NCBI GenBank assembly: GCA_963744305.1
Contig: CAVUTF010000004.1
Coordinates: forward strand, 62,001 to 126,000
From: FEN-1219 sp963744305
GTDB taxonomy: Bacteria; Pseudomonadota; Gammaproteobacteria; Steroidobacterales; Rariloculaceae
DNA length: 64,000 nucleotides
Direction of reading: 5' to 3'
The stretch's first letter is position 1. Every line of letters begins with the position of its first letter. Both the position numbers and the translations under genes were made by a program. Shown here in pieces: positions 48,744 to 57,592 of this stretch. Under the pieces are notes generated by a model. It saw only the letters and a list, made by a program, of their open reading frames with translations. It did no database searches and was not told the origin of the DNA.

Positions 48744-49520
48744 ATGCTGCTGCCCGCCATGTATGCTCTTGGCCTCCCGACTTCTGGCGTTAGCGAGCAG
48801 CGGCGCTGTCAACGACTGACGCGAGGCGTGCGCGCGTTTCTCGCAATCGCGGCGGCCGGAGCTCTCGTTGCCTGCGATTGGAGGTCGAGCTCCGTTCCCC
48901 CGGCTTCGCTTCTCCAATGGCCGCCTCGAGCGAGCTCGATCGTGCTCACCACGGGACCACACACGGTGCTCGGTCAGGTCTTCGATCCCTATTCCGGTGC
49001 CATCGGCAGCGCCACCATCGACCTGTGGATCGAGACCGACCGGGGTGGTAGCAAGGTCTTATTGATATCCGACGCCAACGGTCAATTCACGATCACCGAT
49101 CTTGGTGATTCGAGAATCATCCTCTGGGCTGGGAAAGACGGATTCCGTCAGCCGTGCGCGGTCACCCCCGAGGTGCGCGGTAATCTCGTATTGCAAGTGG
49201 AGCTGACGTCCTTGTCGACGCTGAACAGCCTGAGTCCACCCCGGCCGCAGACGGCCGGAGAGATTCCGACGATTGGACTGATCTTCGAGACCGCGAATGG
49301 CGGCATGCAGCCGATCGGGGGCGCCGAGATCTGGGCAACCGACGTCAACGAATTGGTGCTGGCTACGACCCAAAGCGACCTTCGAGGCCGCTACTTCCTT
49401 TGCAACCTGCCGCCGAATAGTTATCTGTACGCCGAAAAGCCGGGTTTCGTAGCCAAGTGGGTAGGTCCCATCGATTCGTCGCAGGCCGCGCCTGTCGACA
49501 TCGAGCTACAGCGTCGCTAG
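48744..49520 (+). CDS. Tandem lipoprotein 3, carboxypeptidase-regulatory-like domains
   Basis: A 258-residue lipoprotein from ATG 48744, five bases after paralogue 2; the real start may be later (for instance ATG 48759), since the leader RAFLAIAAAGALVAC follows an unusually long polar start. It shares GQVFDPYSGAIGSATIDLWI, GQFTITDLGDSRIILWAGKD, GFRQPCAVTPEV, LVLQVELTSLSTLNSLSPPR, GLIFETANGGMQPIGGAEIW and ATTQSDLRGRYFLCNLPPNS with the other two. It is the most diverged copy, for example DVNELVLA in place of EYDDRALA. Confidence 0.78.
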   Translation: MLLPAMYALGLPTSGVSEQRRCQRLTRGVRAFLAIAAAGALVACDWRSSSVPPASLLQWPPRASSIVLTTGPHTVLGQVFDPYSGAIGSATIDLWIETDRGGSKVLLISDANGQFTITDLGDSRIILWAGKDGFRQPCAVTPEVRGNLVLQVELTSLSTLNSLSPPRPQTAGEIPTIGLIFETANGGMQPIGGAEIWATDVNELVLATTQSDLRGRYFLCNLPPNSYLYAEKPGFVAKWVGPIDSSQAAPVDIELQRR

Positions 49521-49713
49521 ATCAACCGATCACCCGTGGCGACGCAGCTTTGCGCTTCTGTCAGAAGCTAAACTTCACACCTCCCGCCGTATGACGCCAA
49601 GACTCGGTGGGATCGCGGGCAGCGATCTTGCGCGTCGTCGAGTTTCTTTTCGCAAGCCTCGCGTGCGAGGATATCGGCCTCCTTACAGGGCCTTCGCCTC
49701 ATCGCGAATATGT

Positions 49714-50365
49714 ATGAGTGAAGCCACGGCGTCTCCGAGCCTGGGACGCACCATCAAGCAAGAGCGCAGCCACAAAACCTACGATGCGCTCATCGCCACG
49801 GGCTTCAAGTTGCTCGAGCAACGCGAGCTCGACGCGATCAGCATCGCCGATCTCTCGAAGGCGGCCGGCTATTCCGTCGGCGCGTTCTACGCGCGCTTCC
49901 GCAGCAAGGACGAATTCTTCGACGCGATGGTCGCTCGCCATATGGAGCAACGGACGAAGATGCGAAATCGCCTGTTCGCGAAAGCGCCGAATCGAAACTC
50001 TGATCAACGATTTCATCGCCGAGCTGGTTCGCTATTACTGGAAGCGCCGCAGATTCTGGCGCTCCGCGCTGATACGCAGCATTCGCAGTCCGGGCTTTTG
50101 GGAACCGCTGCGCCTACATGGGCACGAGCTCGGCAAGCTGTTGATTGCGCGGATGAGCAAGCAAGCCGGCAGACCGCTATCCGAAGACGAGGAAACCAAC
50201 GTCCGGTTCGCGTTTCAGATCGCCCTCGGCACGATCAACAACGCAATCATCAACCGTCCTGGGCCGATCATGATCGGCCAGGCCCTGTTCGTGGCGAACC
50301 TCGCGCGCGCGTTCCGGCTCGTGTCCGACTACGACAGACTAATGGGATTGAATCGCCCGCAATGA
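49714..50365 (+). pseudogene. Frameshifted TetR/AcrR-family regulator
   Basis: ATG 49714 is the first start before the helix-turn-helix: TYDALIATGFKLLEQRELDA, ISIADLSKAAGYSVGAFYAR and FRSKDEFFDAMVARHMEQ form a typical TetR DNA-binding domain (residues ~20-80). A single-base shift near 49990 continues into the ligand-binding part (LINDFIAELVRYYWKRRRF, ELGKLLIARMSKQAG, QIALGTINNAIINRPG). About 216 residues in all. The metallo-beta-lactamase-fold gene follows 21 bases downstream in the same direction, so the regulator probably controls that hydrolase. Confidence 0.82.
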
Positions 50366-50386
50366 CACTCGTCGCGTGGGGGAAGA

Positions 50387-51463
50387 ATGCAGAAAAAGAG
50401 CGATCAGCCCACGATGCCCGAACGCCGCTGCGTGCTCGAGCGCTGGCTAAAAGTCGCCGCTTCCGCGGCGGTGCTCGGCGCGCTGCCATGCACCCGCATC
50501 ATCGCGCAAAACAACGCGGCGCCCGCACCCCCGGGCGGCCCGCCGCCGTTGCCGGCCGGCACGCACCTCGTCCTGCTCGGTACTCGCGGAGGGCCCGGAG
50601 TGGACCTCTTCCGCAGTCAAACCGCGAGCGCCGTGGTGGTCGACGGCGCGCCGTATCTTTTCGATTGCGGCTACGGCGCGATGCGCGCACTCGTCGCCTC
50701 CGGCGTCGGCTACCAGAGAGTCGGCGCGATATTCTTCTCGCACTTGCACAACGACCACACATCCGATCTCGCGGCGTTGCTGTCGCATCAGTGGACCGGT
50801 AGCAAGACCACGCCAACCGAGGTGTACGGACCACATGGAACCGAAGCGCTCGTCGACGCGGCGATCGCATTCTTTCGTGCGGACGTGGAGATTCGCACCG
50901 TGGACGAAGGCCGGACCGTGCGGCCCGAAACGCTCTTTCACGGTCACGACGTGCCGGCAACCGAAGCGCCGACGCAAGTGCTAAAGGACGAGCGCGTCAA
51001 CATAACCGCGGCGGAGAACACGCATTTCTTGGAGCGCGCGAGGGCGCGAATGCCGCACCGCGCATTGTCGTATCGCATCGACACGAAGGAACGGTCGATC
51101 GTGTTCTCGGGAGACACGCCCTACTCGAAGAATCTGGTCGCGCTAGCGCGCGGTGCGGACGTCTTTGTCTGCGAGGTGATGGCGCAAAGCGTTTACGAGC
51201 AGATGATGGCGCGCGCGAAAGCGGACGCCGACGCGGGCAGGGAGAACAGCATCTCGCGTCACGTCGCGGAAACCCATTCGACGCCTGCAGACGTCGGGCG
51301 CATGGCAGCCGAGGCGGGAGTGAAGACCGTCGTGTTGTATCACCAATTACCGGCCGCACGCGCGCCCGGAGGGCTGGACTTTTCGGTGACCAACTTCATC
51401 GCCGGCGTGCGCGCCGAGTTCGCGGGCGAAGTGATCGTCGGTCAGGATCTGATGGTGTTGTAA
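50387..51463 (+). CDS. Exported metallo-beta-lactamase-fold hydrolase (ribonuclease Z/arylsulfatase-like)
   Basis: A 358-residue intact protein starting at ATG 50387 with GGGGGAAGA upstream. The N-terminus is a signal peptide or Tat-like leader (RCVLERWLKVAASAAVLGAL). The metal site is plain: HLVLLGTRGGPGVD, VVVDGAPYLFDCGYG, the H-x-H-x-D-H motif in FFSHLHNDHTSDL, ENTHFLE, IVFSGDTPYSKNLV with the metal-binding aspartate, and TVVLYHQLP. The layout is that of MBL-fold hydrolases of the RNase Z/AtsA subgroup; extracytoplasmic members hydrolyse esters or act on organophosphates and lactones. It is downstream of a TetR regulator. The substrate is unknown. Confidence 0.85.
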   Translation: MQKKSDQPTMPERRCVLERWLKVAASAAVLGALPCTRIIAQNNAAPAPPGGPPPLPAGTHLVLLGTRGGPGVDLFRSQTASAVVVDGAPYLFDCGYGAMRALVASGVGYQRVGAIFFSHLHNDHTSDLAALLSHQWTGSKTTPTEVYGPHGTEALVDAAIAFFRADVEIRTVDEGRTVRPETLFHGHDVPATEAPTQVLKDERVNITAAENTHFLERARARMPHRALSYRIDTKERSIVFSGDTPYSKNLVALARGADVFVCEVMAQSVYEQMMARAKADADAGRENSISRHVAETHSTPADVGRMAAEAGVKTVVLYHQLPAARAPGGLDFSVTNFIAGVRAEFAGEVIVGQDLMVL

Positions 51464-51782
51464 CGCCCGGACCCCCGCGGTCGCCGAGCCACGATGTCTT
51501 CGTTCTCACTGAGCTCACCTTCCGGCTCACAGTCTCCTGCTGAAATGCCCCCGCACCGGAGAGGAAAAAGTGAAAAAAGGGAGCACACCGGTTAGGCTTT
51601 TTAGTATGGAGACGTCCCCGGAGATCCACGGCAGCCGCGGGTTCCAGCGGAAGACTGTCGGTAACTGATGGTCTGTCATAGACTTACAACAATTGTTGAG
51701 AAACTGAACATCTGACCAGCGAGGATCGCTCCATTGTGACGGCCACGGATCCAGAGTGATAAGGAAGTCCAAAGGCGCGCGG
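51464..51782. other. Intergenic region with one 12-bp palindrome
   Basis: About 320 bases between two hydrolase genes. It contains a perfect 12-bp palindrome CAACAATTGTTG at 51687-51698, AT-rich compared with its surroundings, about 85 bases before the next start. This could be a regulator operator. No terminator with a T-run or small gene was found. Confidence 0.45.
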
Positions 51783-52890
51783 ATGGCGCAGGCAGTCGGG
51801 GTCGTTCGTTTGCTCTACGTCGGAGCGGTCGCGGTGACGGTGACGGCATGTGCGACCACGCCACGCGCTCAGTCCCCGTCGGACGACCCGCCGAACGCAG
51901 AGCGATTCGAAAACCCGCCCGGGAGCGCGCGCCGCACGAGCATCGTCAACCGCCTACCTACACTCATCGCGCGTTTCATTCGGCACGGCTTCGCTCCTCG
52001 GACACGCGATCGCAGCCACATCCTGTCGCACACGGAAACCGTCGAGCAATTCGACTCCTTGCTCGGCAAGAACTCGGTCACTTGGATCGGCCACATGACA
52101 GTGCTGTTGCAACTCGATGGCGTTAACATCCTGACCGACCCATGGTGGTCCGACCGCGCAAGCCCAATACCGGGCTTCGGTCCGAAACGCTACGCCCAAC
52201 CCGCGCTCGGCATCGACGAGCTGCCGCCGATCGATGTCGTCGTCGTGTCGCACTCCCACCGCGATCATCTGGACCTGCACGCAATCGAGGCGCTGCCGAA
52301 GCATCAGGACACGGCTGCGATCGTGCCGGTTGGCTTGGGACGCTTTTTTCAGGGAGCGCGGGTACAGGAACGTCGTGGAGCTCGACTGGGAAGAAACGGC
52401 CGAGATCGACGGCGTGACAATTACGGCACTACCCGCGATTCATTGGTCCAAGCGAAAATGGTTCAAGCGGAACGACACGCTGTGGGCATCCTATGCAATC
52501 GAGGGCACGAGCGGCACACGCATTTACTTCGGCGGCGACTCCGACTACGGACCCGTGCACGCCGAAATGGCCCAGCGTTGGGGCGACTTCGATCTAGCGC
52601 TGCTCTCGATCGGCGGCTTCCATAACGCGGGGGTGCATTGCGCGCCGGAAGATTGCGTTCGGATCGGGATGGATCTCGACGCGCGCGTGCTGCTGCCTTT
52701 GCACTGGGGCACGATCTATCTCGGTGAAGGGCCGCCGCAGGAGCTGCCCGCGCGATTCGTCGCCAACGCGTTGGCGCAGGGCTTCGCCGTCGATGACGTC
52801 TGGAGGATGGACATCGGCGAGACGCGAGCCCTGCCCGAACATCTGACTCCAGCGCGTGCACGTCCTCTCGTGGCGCTGCGGCTTCGCTAA
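51783..52890 (+). pseudogene. Frameshifted metallo-beta-lactamase-fold lipoprotein (NAPE-PLD/UlaG-like)
   Basis: ATG 51783 begins a leader with lipobox-like TACA (VGAVAVTVTACA). The metal site is complete but split: SVTWIGHMTVLLQLDGVNIL, TDPWWSDRASPIPGFGPKR, and the H-x-H-x-D-H motif VVVSHSHRDHLDL, then after a single-base shift near 52360, NVVELDWEETAEIDGVTI, LPAIHWSKRKWFKRNDTLW, YFGGDSDYG, HWGTIYLGEGPPQELP. W-x-G-H, TDP-W-S and LPLHWGT are hallmarks of the NAPE-PLD/UlaG-like MBL group, phosphodiesterases acting on phospholipid-like or ascorbate-phosphate substrates. About 369 residues. It converges with the first desaturase, with a 4-base overlap. Confidence 0.8.
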
Positions 52891-53735
52891 CCGCGATGCA
52901 GCAACGTCCAAAGCGTGCGGCCGCTGCGAAACCGTGGTGTCGCCGCTCCGAGCCGCGGCAGCGCATGCCAGGGTACGTGCGGTGCGCTGTGATGCTCGAG
53001 GTGCAGGTTGATGTTGTAGGGCCAGATCGTCAGCCGTCCTAAAAGGCCGATCCGCCAGGTATACGTCCAGTCGTTCCAGCCCGGCGTCCTCCCGGGCCCG
53101 CCGCTGTGCTCGGCGAAGCTTCGGACCTTCTGGAGCAATTGCGTCAACGTCAGCAACGGCACAAACCACAACGCGAGCGCGGTTGCGGTGGCGGCCGGCC
53201 ATTGCCAGAGGCACGCGGCGACGGCTGCGCCCCACAACGCTGCGAGCACAGCCGTCGTGGGCAGCACGTGCGGCAGCCCACCGGCACGCCCCCAGGCCGA
53301 CAGCGTGCGAATCCCGTTGACGAGCAACAAGTCGCCAATGAGTTGGCGCGCGAGCGGCCCTGTCGCAAGCGCCGCGTAGTTCCAGTGCTGGCCGGCGAAC
53401 AAGAGGGCGCGCTCGGGGTCGGCGGCGGTGCCCAGCAGCCTGTGATGACGTAAGTGCAGCGGCCGGTAGACTTCGACGGGCAACAGCGTCGGGATGCCGA
53501 CGAGAGCGTTGATCAGCGCGTCGTTGATACGCGGGCGCCGGGCGAGCAAGCCGTGCACGGCGTCGTGAAACAACATGAGCATCGCGTGCTGGCGCGTAGC
53601 GATGACGAGCGCTGCGCTTACATACGCCCACCAGGTCGAGAGCCAGAGCGCGGTTGCAAGCGCAGTCGCCGCGAGCAGCCACTCGATGGCGAGCGCCACG
53701 AGACTCTTGATATCGACGGGAGCGCGGCGCCGCAT
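52887..53735 (-). CDS. Membrane fatty acid desaturase 1
   Basis: About 282 residues from ATG (complement 53733-53735), which keeps it clear of the divergent gene; an open frame extends to 53888. Several membrane helices (WLLAATALATALWLSTWWAY and others) flank three histidine boxes: HDAVH (~57-61), HLRHH (~94-98) and HLEHHSAPH (~245-253). This arrangement binds the diiron centre of integral-membrane desaturases, hydroxylases and acetylenases. Its order (H-D-A-x-H, H-x-x-H-H, H-x-x-H-H) fits the fatty acid desaturase family. Two further desaturases lie in the same cluster (56642, 60241). Confidence 0.88.
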   Translation of the reverse strand: MRRRAPVDIKSLVALAIEWLLAATALATALWLSTWWAYVSAALVIATRQHAMLMLFHDAVHGLLARRPRINDALINALVGIPTLLPVEVYRPLHLRHHRLLGTAADPERALLFAGQHWNYAALATGPLARQLIGDLLLVNGIRTLSAWGRAGGLPHVLPTTAVLAALWGAAVAACLWQWPAATATALALWFVPLLTLTQLLQKVRSFAEHSGGPGRTPGWNDWTYTWRIGLLGRLTIWPYNINLHLEHHSAPHVPWHALPRLGAATPRFRSGRTLWTLLHRG

Positions 53736-53811
53736 CGCGCGAAAGCCTCGCAGTGGCCACTGTCGGGCGAAGACCGTACACTCCAAAAGCACCCTTTCGC
53801 AAGTTCGATAC

Positions 53812-54603
53812 ATGAGCGACGCGAGCACGCCGAGCGGCGCAGACGTCTTATCCGAAGCGACTGACGAGCGCGTCGATCTCGCCGCCACCGTCGTACCGCG
53901 CGCGGCGATAGCGGCGGCTACGATCGATGCGATGTATCGTCTCTACTCGCGTCACTATCTCGACACGGCGCGCGCGATCTTCGATCGCGATCTCACGGCC
54001 AAGACGCACGTGCTGTTGTTGACCGGCGGCACCGGCGAAGTGTGCGGTTTCTCGACGCTGCAGCTCTACGCGAGCGTTGCGGCCGGCTACCCGGTGCGCG
54101 TTCTGTACTCGGGCGACACGATCGTCGACCCTAAGTTTTGGGGGAGCGCGGTGCTCGCAGTCGAGTGGTTGCGTTTTGCGGGGCAGGTAGCGCAGCAGCA
54201 ACCCGCAACGCCGCTGTATTGGCTGTTGATCGTCAAGGGCCACCGCACGTATAGGTTTCTGCCGACGTTTGCGCGTCACTACCTTCCGCACCATAGCGAG
54301 CTCGCGACGGACTCCGAGCGTCAACTGCTCGCGGCGTTGGCAAGCGAAAAGTTCGGCTCGTGCTTCGATCGCGGCACCGGGCTCGTGCGGTTTTCAACTC
54401 CCCAAGGCCGGCTGAACACGACGCTCGCCGACGTTCCCGAGCAGCACCGCCGCTTACCGGCGGTCGCGTATTTCCTGCAGCGCAATCCCGACTACCGCAA
54501 CGGCGATGAGCTCGTGTGCTTGTGCGAGCTCGCGGCGGCGAATCTCAAGCCGTTCGCCGCGCGCGCGTTCGCACCTACCGGCCGGTGCGCTCAAGTCGCT
54601 TGA
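53812..54603 (+). CDS. Acyltransferase-like protein (GNAT-type fold suspected)
   Basis: A 263-residue intact protein from ATG 53812. The central part AKTHVLLLTGGTGEVCGFST resembles the beta-strand pair of GNAT enzymes, but the usual Q/R-x-x-G-x-G/A coenzyme A motif is not obvious; the region FWGSAVLAVEWLRF may be its equivalent. Aromatic-rich helices (IDAMYRLYSRHYLDTARAIF, RFLPTFARHYLPHH) suggest hydrophobic substrate binding, as in N-acyl amino acid synthases. No signal peptide or membrane helix is seen. It overlaps the next acetyltransferase-like gene, so the two are translationally coupled. The fold assignment is tentative. Confidence 0.6.
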   Translation: MSDASTPSGADVLSEATDERVDLAATVVPRAAIAAATIDAMYRLYSRHYLDTARAIFDRDLTAKTHVLLLTGGTGEVCGFSTLQLYASVAAGYPVRVLYSGDTIVDPKFWGSAVLAVEWLRFAGQVAQQQPATPLYWLLIVKGHRTYRFLPTFARHYLPHHSELATDSERQLLAALASEKFGSCFDRGTGLVRFSTPQGRLNTTLADVPEQHRRLPAVAYFLQRNPDYRNGDELVCLCELAAANLKPFAARAFAPTGRCAQVA

Positions 54604-55742
54604 GCGGCTGCACGGCGCTCCCGCGCGGCATCGACTTCCGACGCGCAACGCGGGCCGACAATCCCGCGCTGCTCGGCTTTGTCGCTCGCCACGCGATGCA
54701 GGCAGGCGTCACGCTGCGCTTCGATCGGAGCCCCGACTTCTTTGCCCTGCTCGATGCGCACAGCGAGCAGCACGAGACGTGGCTGCTTCTGGAAGGCGAG
54801 CACATCCTCGGCATGGGCACGCTCGTCACGCGACCAGGTTATATCGGCGGTCGCGCCGAGACAGTGGTCTATCTCGGTGAGCTGCGCGTGAGCCTCCGGC
54901 GCGAGATCGCGGGGCTGTGGCGCAGCCTGCTGCGCGAGCGCATCGCGGCATTGCTGGAACAGCAACCTGCCCGCTACGCGTATTGCTGCATCATGCGCGC
55001 CAATCACGGCGCGCGAGCGGCCGTGCTGCGCGGACGCCGCGCCGATGGGCTCGCCTTTGCGCACCTGCGTGGCTACGCAAGCGTCGCACTGCTCGCGCGC
55101 AAGCCGCGTCTGCGCCGGCCGCGCAGCCGCTTGGCCGTGAGGCGCGCCACGATTGCGGACACGGAGCGCCTGCTTACGCTACTCGACGCCGATGCGCGCG
55201 AGCGCGTTTTCGGTGTCGTGTTCGATGCGTCGAGCTGGGCGCGGCGTTTGGCGCTGTGGCCGAGCTTCGGCATCGAGAGTTTCTATCTGGCCTTCGACGG
55301 GCGGGACACGCTGCTCGGTTGCCTGGCGCCTTGGGATTCCTCGGCCGTCAACCGAGTCGTCATCGAGCACCTGCCTGCGACGGCTCGGTATATGAGAGCC
55401 GCTTACAACGCGCTCACGCCGTTGACCGGCAAGCCGCGGATTCCAGCCGATTCGGACAGCCACCTGCCCGACATCTGGCTGACGCACGTGGCCGTCAGGA
55501 AGCGCGACCCAGAGATTTTCGCGGCACTGCTCGACGCGGCATACGCGGATCTCGCCGCGAACGGCCGATATGCGACCGTGAGCCTGTGCGCTTTCGACGC
55601 CGACCCGCTTGCGCCGGCGCTGGACCGTTATTGGCGCTACAGCGTGCCGATGGATGTCTACTGGTTGCAGCTCGACTCACGGGCCCCGCCGTTGCCGCAG
55701 CCTTCCGATGCGCCACCGGGGTTCGAGATCTATCTCGTCTAG
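54585..55742 (+). CDS. Tandem-GNAT acetyltransferase-like protein
   Basis: About 385 residues. GTG 54585 is used; TTG 54600 overlapping the preceding stop is an alternative. Two GNAT-like halves are visible. The first opens GIDFRRATRADNPALLGFVA, with LGMGTLVTRPGYIGG and VYLGELRVSLRREIAGLWRS. The second opens RLAVRRATIADTERLLTLLD, with FYLAFDGRDTLLGCLAPW and DIWLTHVAVRKRDPEIFAAL. Both have the A-T-x-A-D start typical of GNATs. Such tandem proteins transfer acyl groups to amines. Position 3' of the acyltransferase-like gene and near a GH3 synthetase suggests a role in tailoring an amine or acyl product. Confidence 0.72.
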   Translation: MRSSRLSGCTALPRGIDFRRATRADNPALLGFVARHAMQAGVTLRFDRSPDFFALLDAHSEQHETWLLLEGEHILGMGTLVTRPGYIGGRAETVVYLGELRVSLRREIAGLWRSLLRERIAALLEQQPARYAYCCIMRANHGARAAVLRGRRADGLAFAHLRGYASVALLARKPRLRRPRSRLAVRRATIADTERLLTLLDADARERVFGVVFDASSWARRLALWPSFGIESFYLAFDGRDTLLGCLAPWDSSAVNRVVIEHLPATARYMRAAYNALTPLTGKPRIPADSDSHLPDIWLTHVAVRKRDPEIFAALLDAAYADLAANGRYATVSLCAFDADPLAPALDRYWRYSVPMDVYWLQLDSRAPPLPQPSDAPPGFEIYLV

Positions 55743-56632
55743 CCACCGGCCTCGTGCCACGCGCAGGCAGCGAGCGCGCGCCAGAGGCGCGCCGCATCCA
55801 GACCAAGACCGCCGAGGACAGGCTGCGCGTGATCGATATTCGCCAAGCCAACGACCGGCGTCGACGGCAGGCGTTGGTCGGCCAAGTAGAACTGGCCGTC
55901 GTGCGCGTGACCGGGGCGCAGACGATTGAGCTCGCGGTGATAGGAGTCGACCCAGCTCGTGGCGTGCACCGACCAACTTTCCGCCTGCAGCACGGGTAGC
56001 CGGGGTAGGAAGGTTTCGAGCCAATGGGTCACGATCGGATCGCGACGGCTCGAGATGTCGCGCACGCCGTCGCGAAACCAGCGGCGGCGCAGCAGTGCGG
56101 CTCGCGCCCTCGTGGGCCACGCGCCGGTAGTCGCCGCCCACGAATCGATGAGCCACGAGCGCCGGACCGGCGGTTGGACAACCACGATCGCCGCGCAGCG
56201 CTCGCGCAGGAGCGGACTTTCGTCGAGCGCCCAGAGCGCATCGAGCCCACCTTTGCTGTGTGCGCACCAGAGGAAACGCTCGCGCGGCCGCAGCCAGGCG
56301 AGGAGCTGCTGCGTCAGCGCGACGCCCTGAGCGCGGACGCCGTTGGCCGTGCGCGTCGTCGTGTGCAGCACGCGATGACCGTCCGCCCTGAATGCCTGCC
56401 GCGCCGCACGAAAGCAGCTCGGCAGCCACTCCGCGAACAGCCCGGGCGTGAGGACTACGGCAAGGTCGAGCGGCAGGACCCTCGTGCCCGCGCGTCGCCA
56501 AGTCTCTTCGAAGAGGCTGCTTCGATCGAGACCGGCCGCCGAGATCCATTCGGTTGCCGGATAGTGCGCGGCGAAACCGTCGAAGGCCGTTGGCGTCCAG
56601 GGATTGGCGGGACTTTTTGCGTCCAATATCAT
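55739..56632 (-). CDS. Alpha/beta hydrolase
   Basis: About 297 residues from ATG (complement 56630-56632); the open frame continues to 56737 but would overlap the divergent desaturase start. Family features: DLAVVLTPGLFAEWLPSCFR (oxyanion strand region), GHRVLHTTTRTANGV, the nucleophile elbow FLWCAHSKGGLDALWAL (A-H-S-K-G), CAAIVVVQPP and a late histidine in GLANIDHAQPVLGG. This fits alpha/beta-hydrolases of lipase or esterase type. Its 3' end overlaps the end of the tandem-GNAT gene by 4 bases (convergent). In the cluster it could release or trim an acyl product. Confidence 0.75.
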   Translation of the reverse strand: MILDAKSPANPWTPTAFDGFAAHYPATEWISAAGLDRSSLFEETWRRAGTRVLPLDLAVVLTPGLFAEWLPSCFRAARQAFRADGHRVLHTTTRTANGVRAQGVALTQQLLAWLRPRERFLWCAHSKGGLDALWALDESPLLRERCAAIVVVQPPVRRSWLIDSWAATTGAWPTRARAALLRRRWFRDGVRDISSRRDPIVTHWLETFLPRLPVLQAESWSVHATSWVDSYHRELNRLRPGHAHDGQFYLADQRLPSTPVVGLANIDHAQPVLGGLGLDAARLWRALAACAWHEAGG

Positions 56633-56641
56633 CCGTTCACG

Positions 56642-57592
56642 ATGGCTCAAGACGGAGCAACGACGCGCGCCCCGGCGCGCGAGCCCGGAGAGATAGGGCG
56701 CCTCGATCGCATGAATCTCGGTGTGCTCGGCGCGCAAACGACGGCATGGGCCGCGTCCCTATGGCTTGCCTCGCACATCGACAACGGATTGCTGCTGGCA
56801 CTGCTCACCGTGTTTTTCTGCCTGATGATGCAAGGCGTCTTCTCGATGATGCACGAAGCCTTTCACGGCCACGCGCATAGTAGCAGGAGGCTCAACGCCG
56901 TCATTTGCTGGCTCGCCTCGTCGCTGTTCGGTGCATCGGCGACGTTGATTCGCATCAATCATTTGGGCCATCACGTGCGCAACCGTACGCGCGCGGAGCT
57001 CGTCGACTTCGTCGCTGCGGACGAGTCGCGCGTCAAGAAGACGCTGGCCTACTATTTCGCAATCTTCGGCGGCATTTGGCTGGCATCGTTTGTAGGTAGC
57101 CTGCTGCTCTGCCTCGTGCCGGCCCGCGCAGCCCTGCGGCTCAAGACGCGCGGCGCGGCGAATACCTACGCGGCCGCCTTCGCGGACTTCGAAGCCGCCG
57201 ACTTTGGGCGAATTCGTCTCGAGGTAGGCGCGGCCGTCGCTCTGTGGCTTGCCGCATTCTGGTTGCTCGATCTGCGCTGGCAGTCGGTGTTGACGCTGTA
57301 CGGTGCGTTCGCATTGTCCTGGTCGTCCCTACAATGGATTTACCACGTGCGCACGCCGCTGCACGTCGTCGAAGGCACCTACAACTTGCGATCGTCATGG
57401 TTCATTCGCGCCTTATTCCTGAACTTCAATTACAACCTCACGCATCACCGCGACCCCGGCATGCGGTGGCAGCACATGCACGCGGCAACTGATCTCAAGG
57501 TGACGAGGCCGTTCTGGCGCGCTTGGCTCGCAATTTTGAAGCCGCCGCAACCACTCCCCGACGAGCGCAGCCTTGCGAAGACTTACTTCTGA
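56642..57592 (+). CDS. Membrane fatty acid desaturase 2
   Basis: A 316-residue intact protein from ATG 56642. Membrane helices include GLLLALLTVFFCLMMQGVFS and KTLAYYFAIFGGIWLASFVG. Histidine boxes are MMHEAFHGHAHS (H-x-x-x-H), INHLGHHVRNR (H-x-x-H-H) and YNLTHHRDPGMRWQHMH (H-H with a distant H). An extra H-V-R-T-P-x-H-V-V segment (WIYHVRTPLHVVEGTYNL) precedes the last box. The spacing fits diiron desaturases, hydroxylases or acetylenases rather than a soluble enzyme. The stop overlaps the start of the GH3 gene (TGATG), so the enzymes are translated together. Confidence 0.88.
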   Translation: MAQDGATTRAPAREPGEIGRLDRMNLGVLGAQTTAWAASLWLASHIDNGLLLALLTVFFCLMMQGVFSMMHEAFHGHAHSSRRLNAVICWLASSLFGASATLIRINHLGHHVRNRTRAELVDFVAADESRVKKTLAYYFAIFGGIWLASFVGSLLLCLVPARAALRLKTRGAANTYAAAFADFEAADFGRIRLEVGAAVALWLAAFWLLDLRWQSVLTLYGAFALSWSSLQWIYHVRTPLHVVEGTYNLRSSWFIRALFLNFNYNLTHHRDPGMRWQHMHAATDLKVTRPFWRAWLAILKPPQPLPDERSLAKTYF

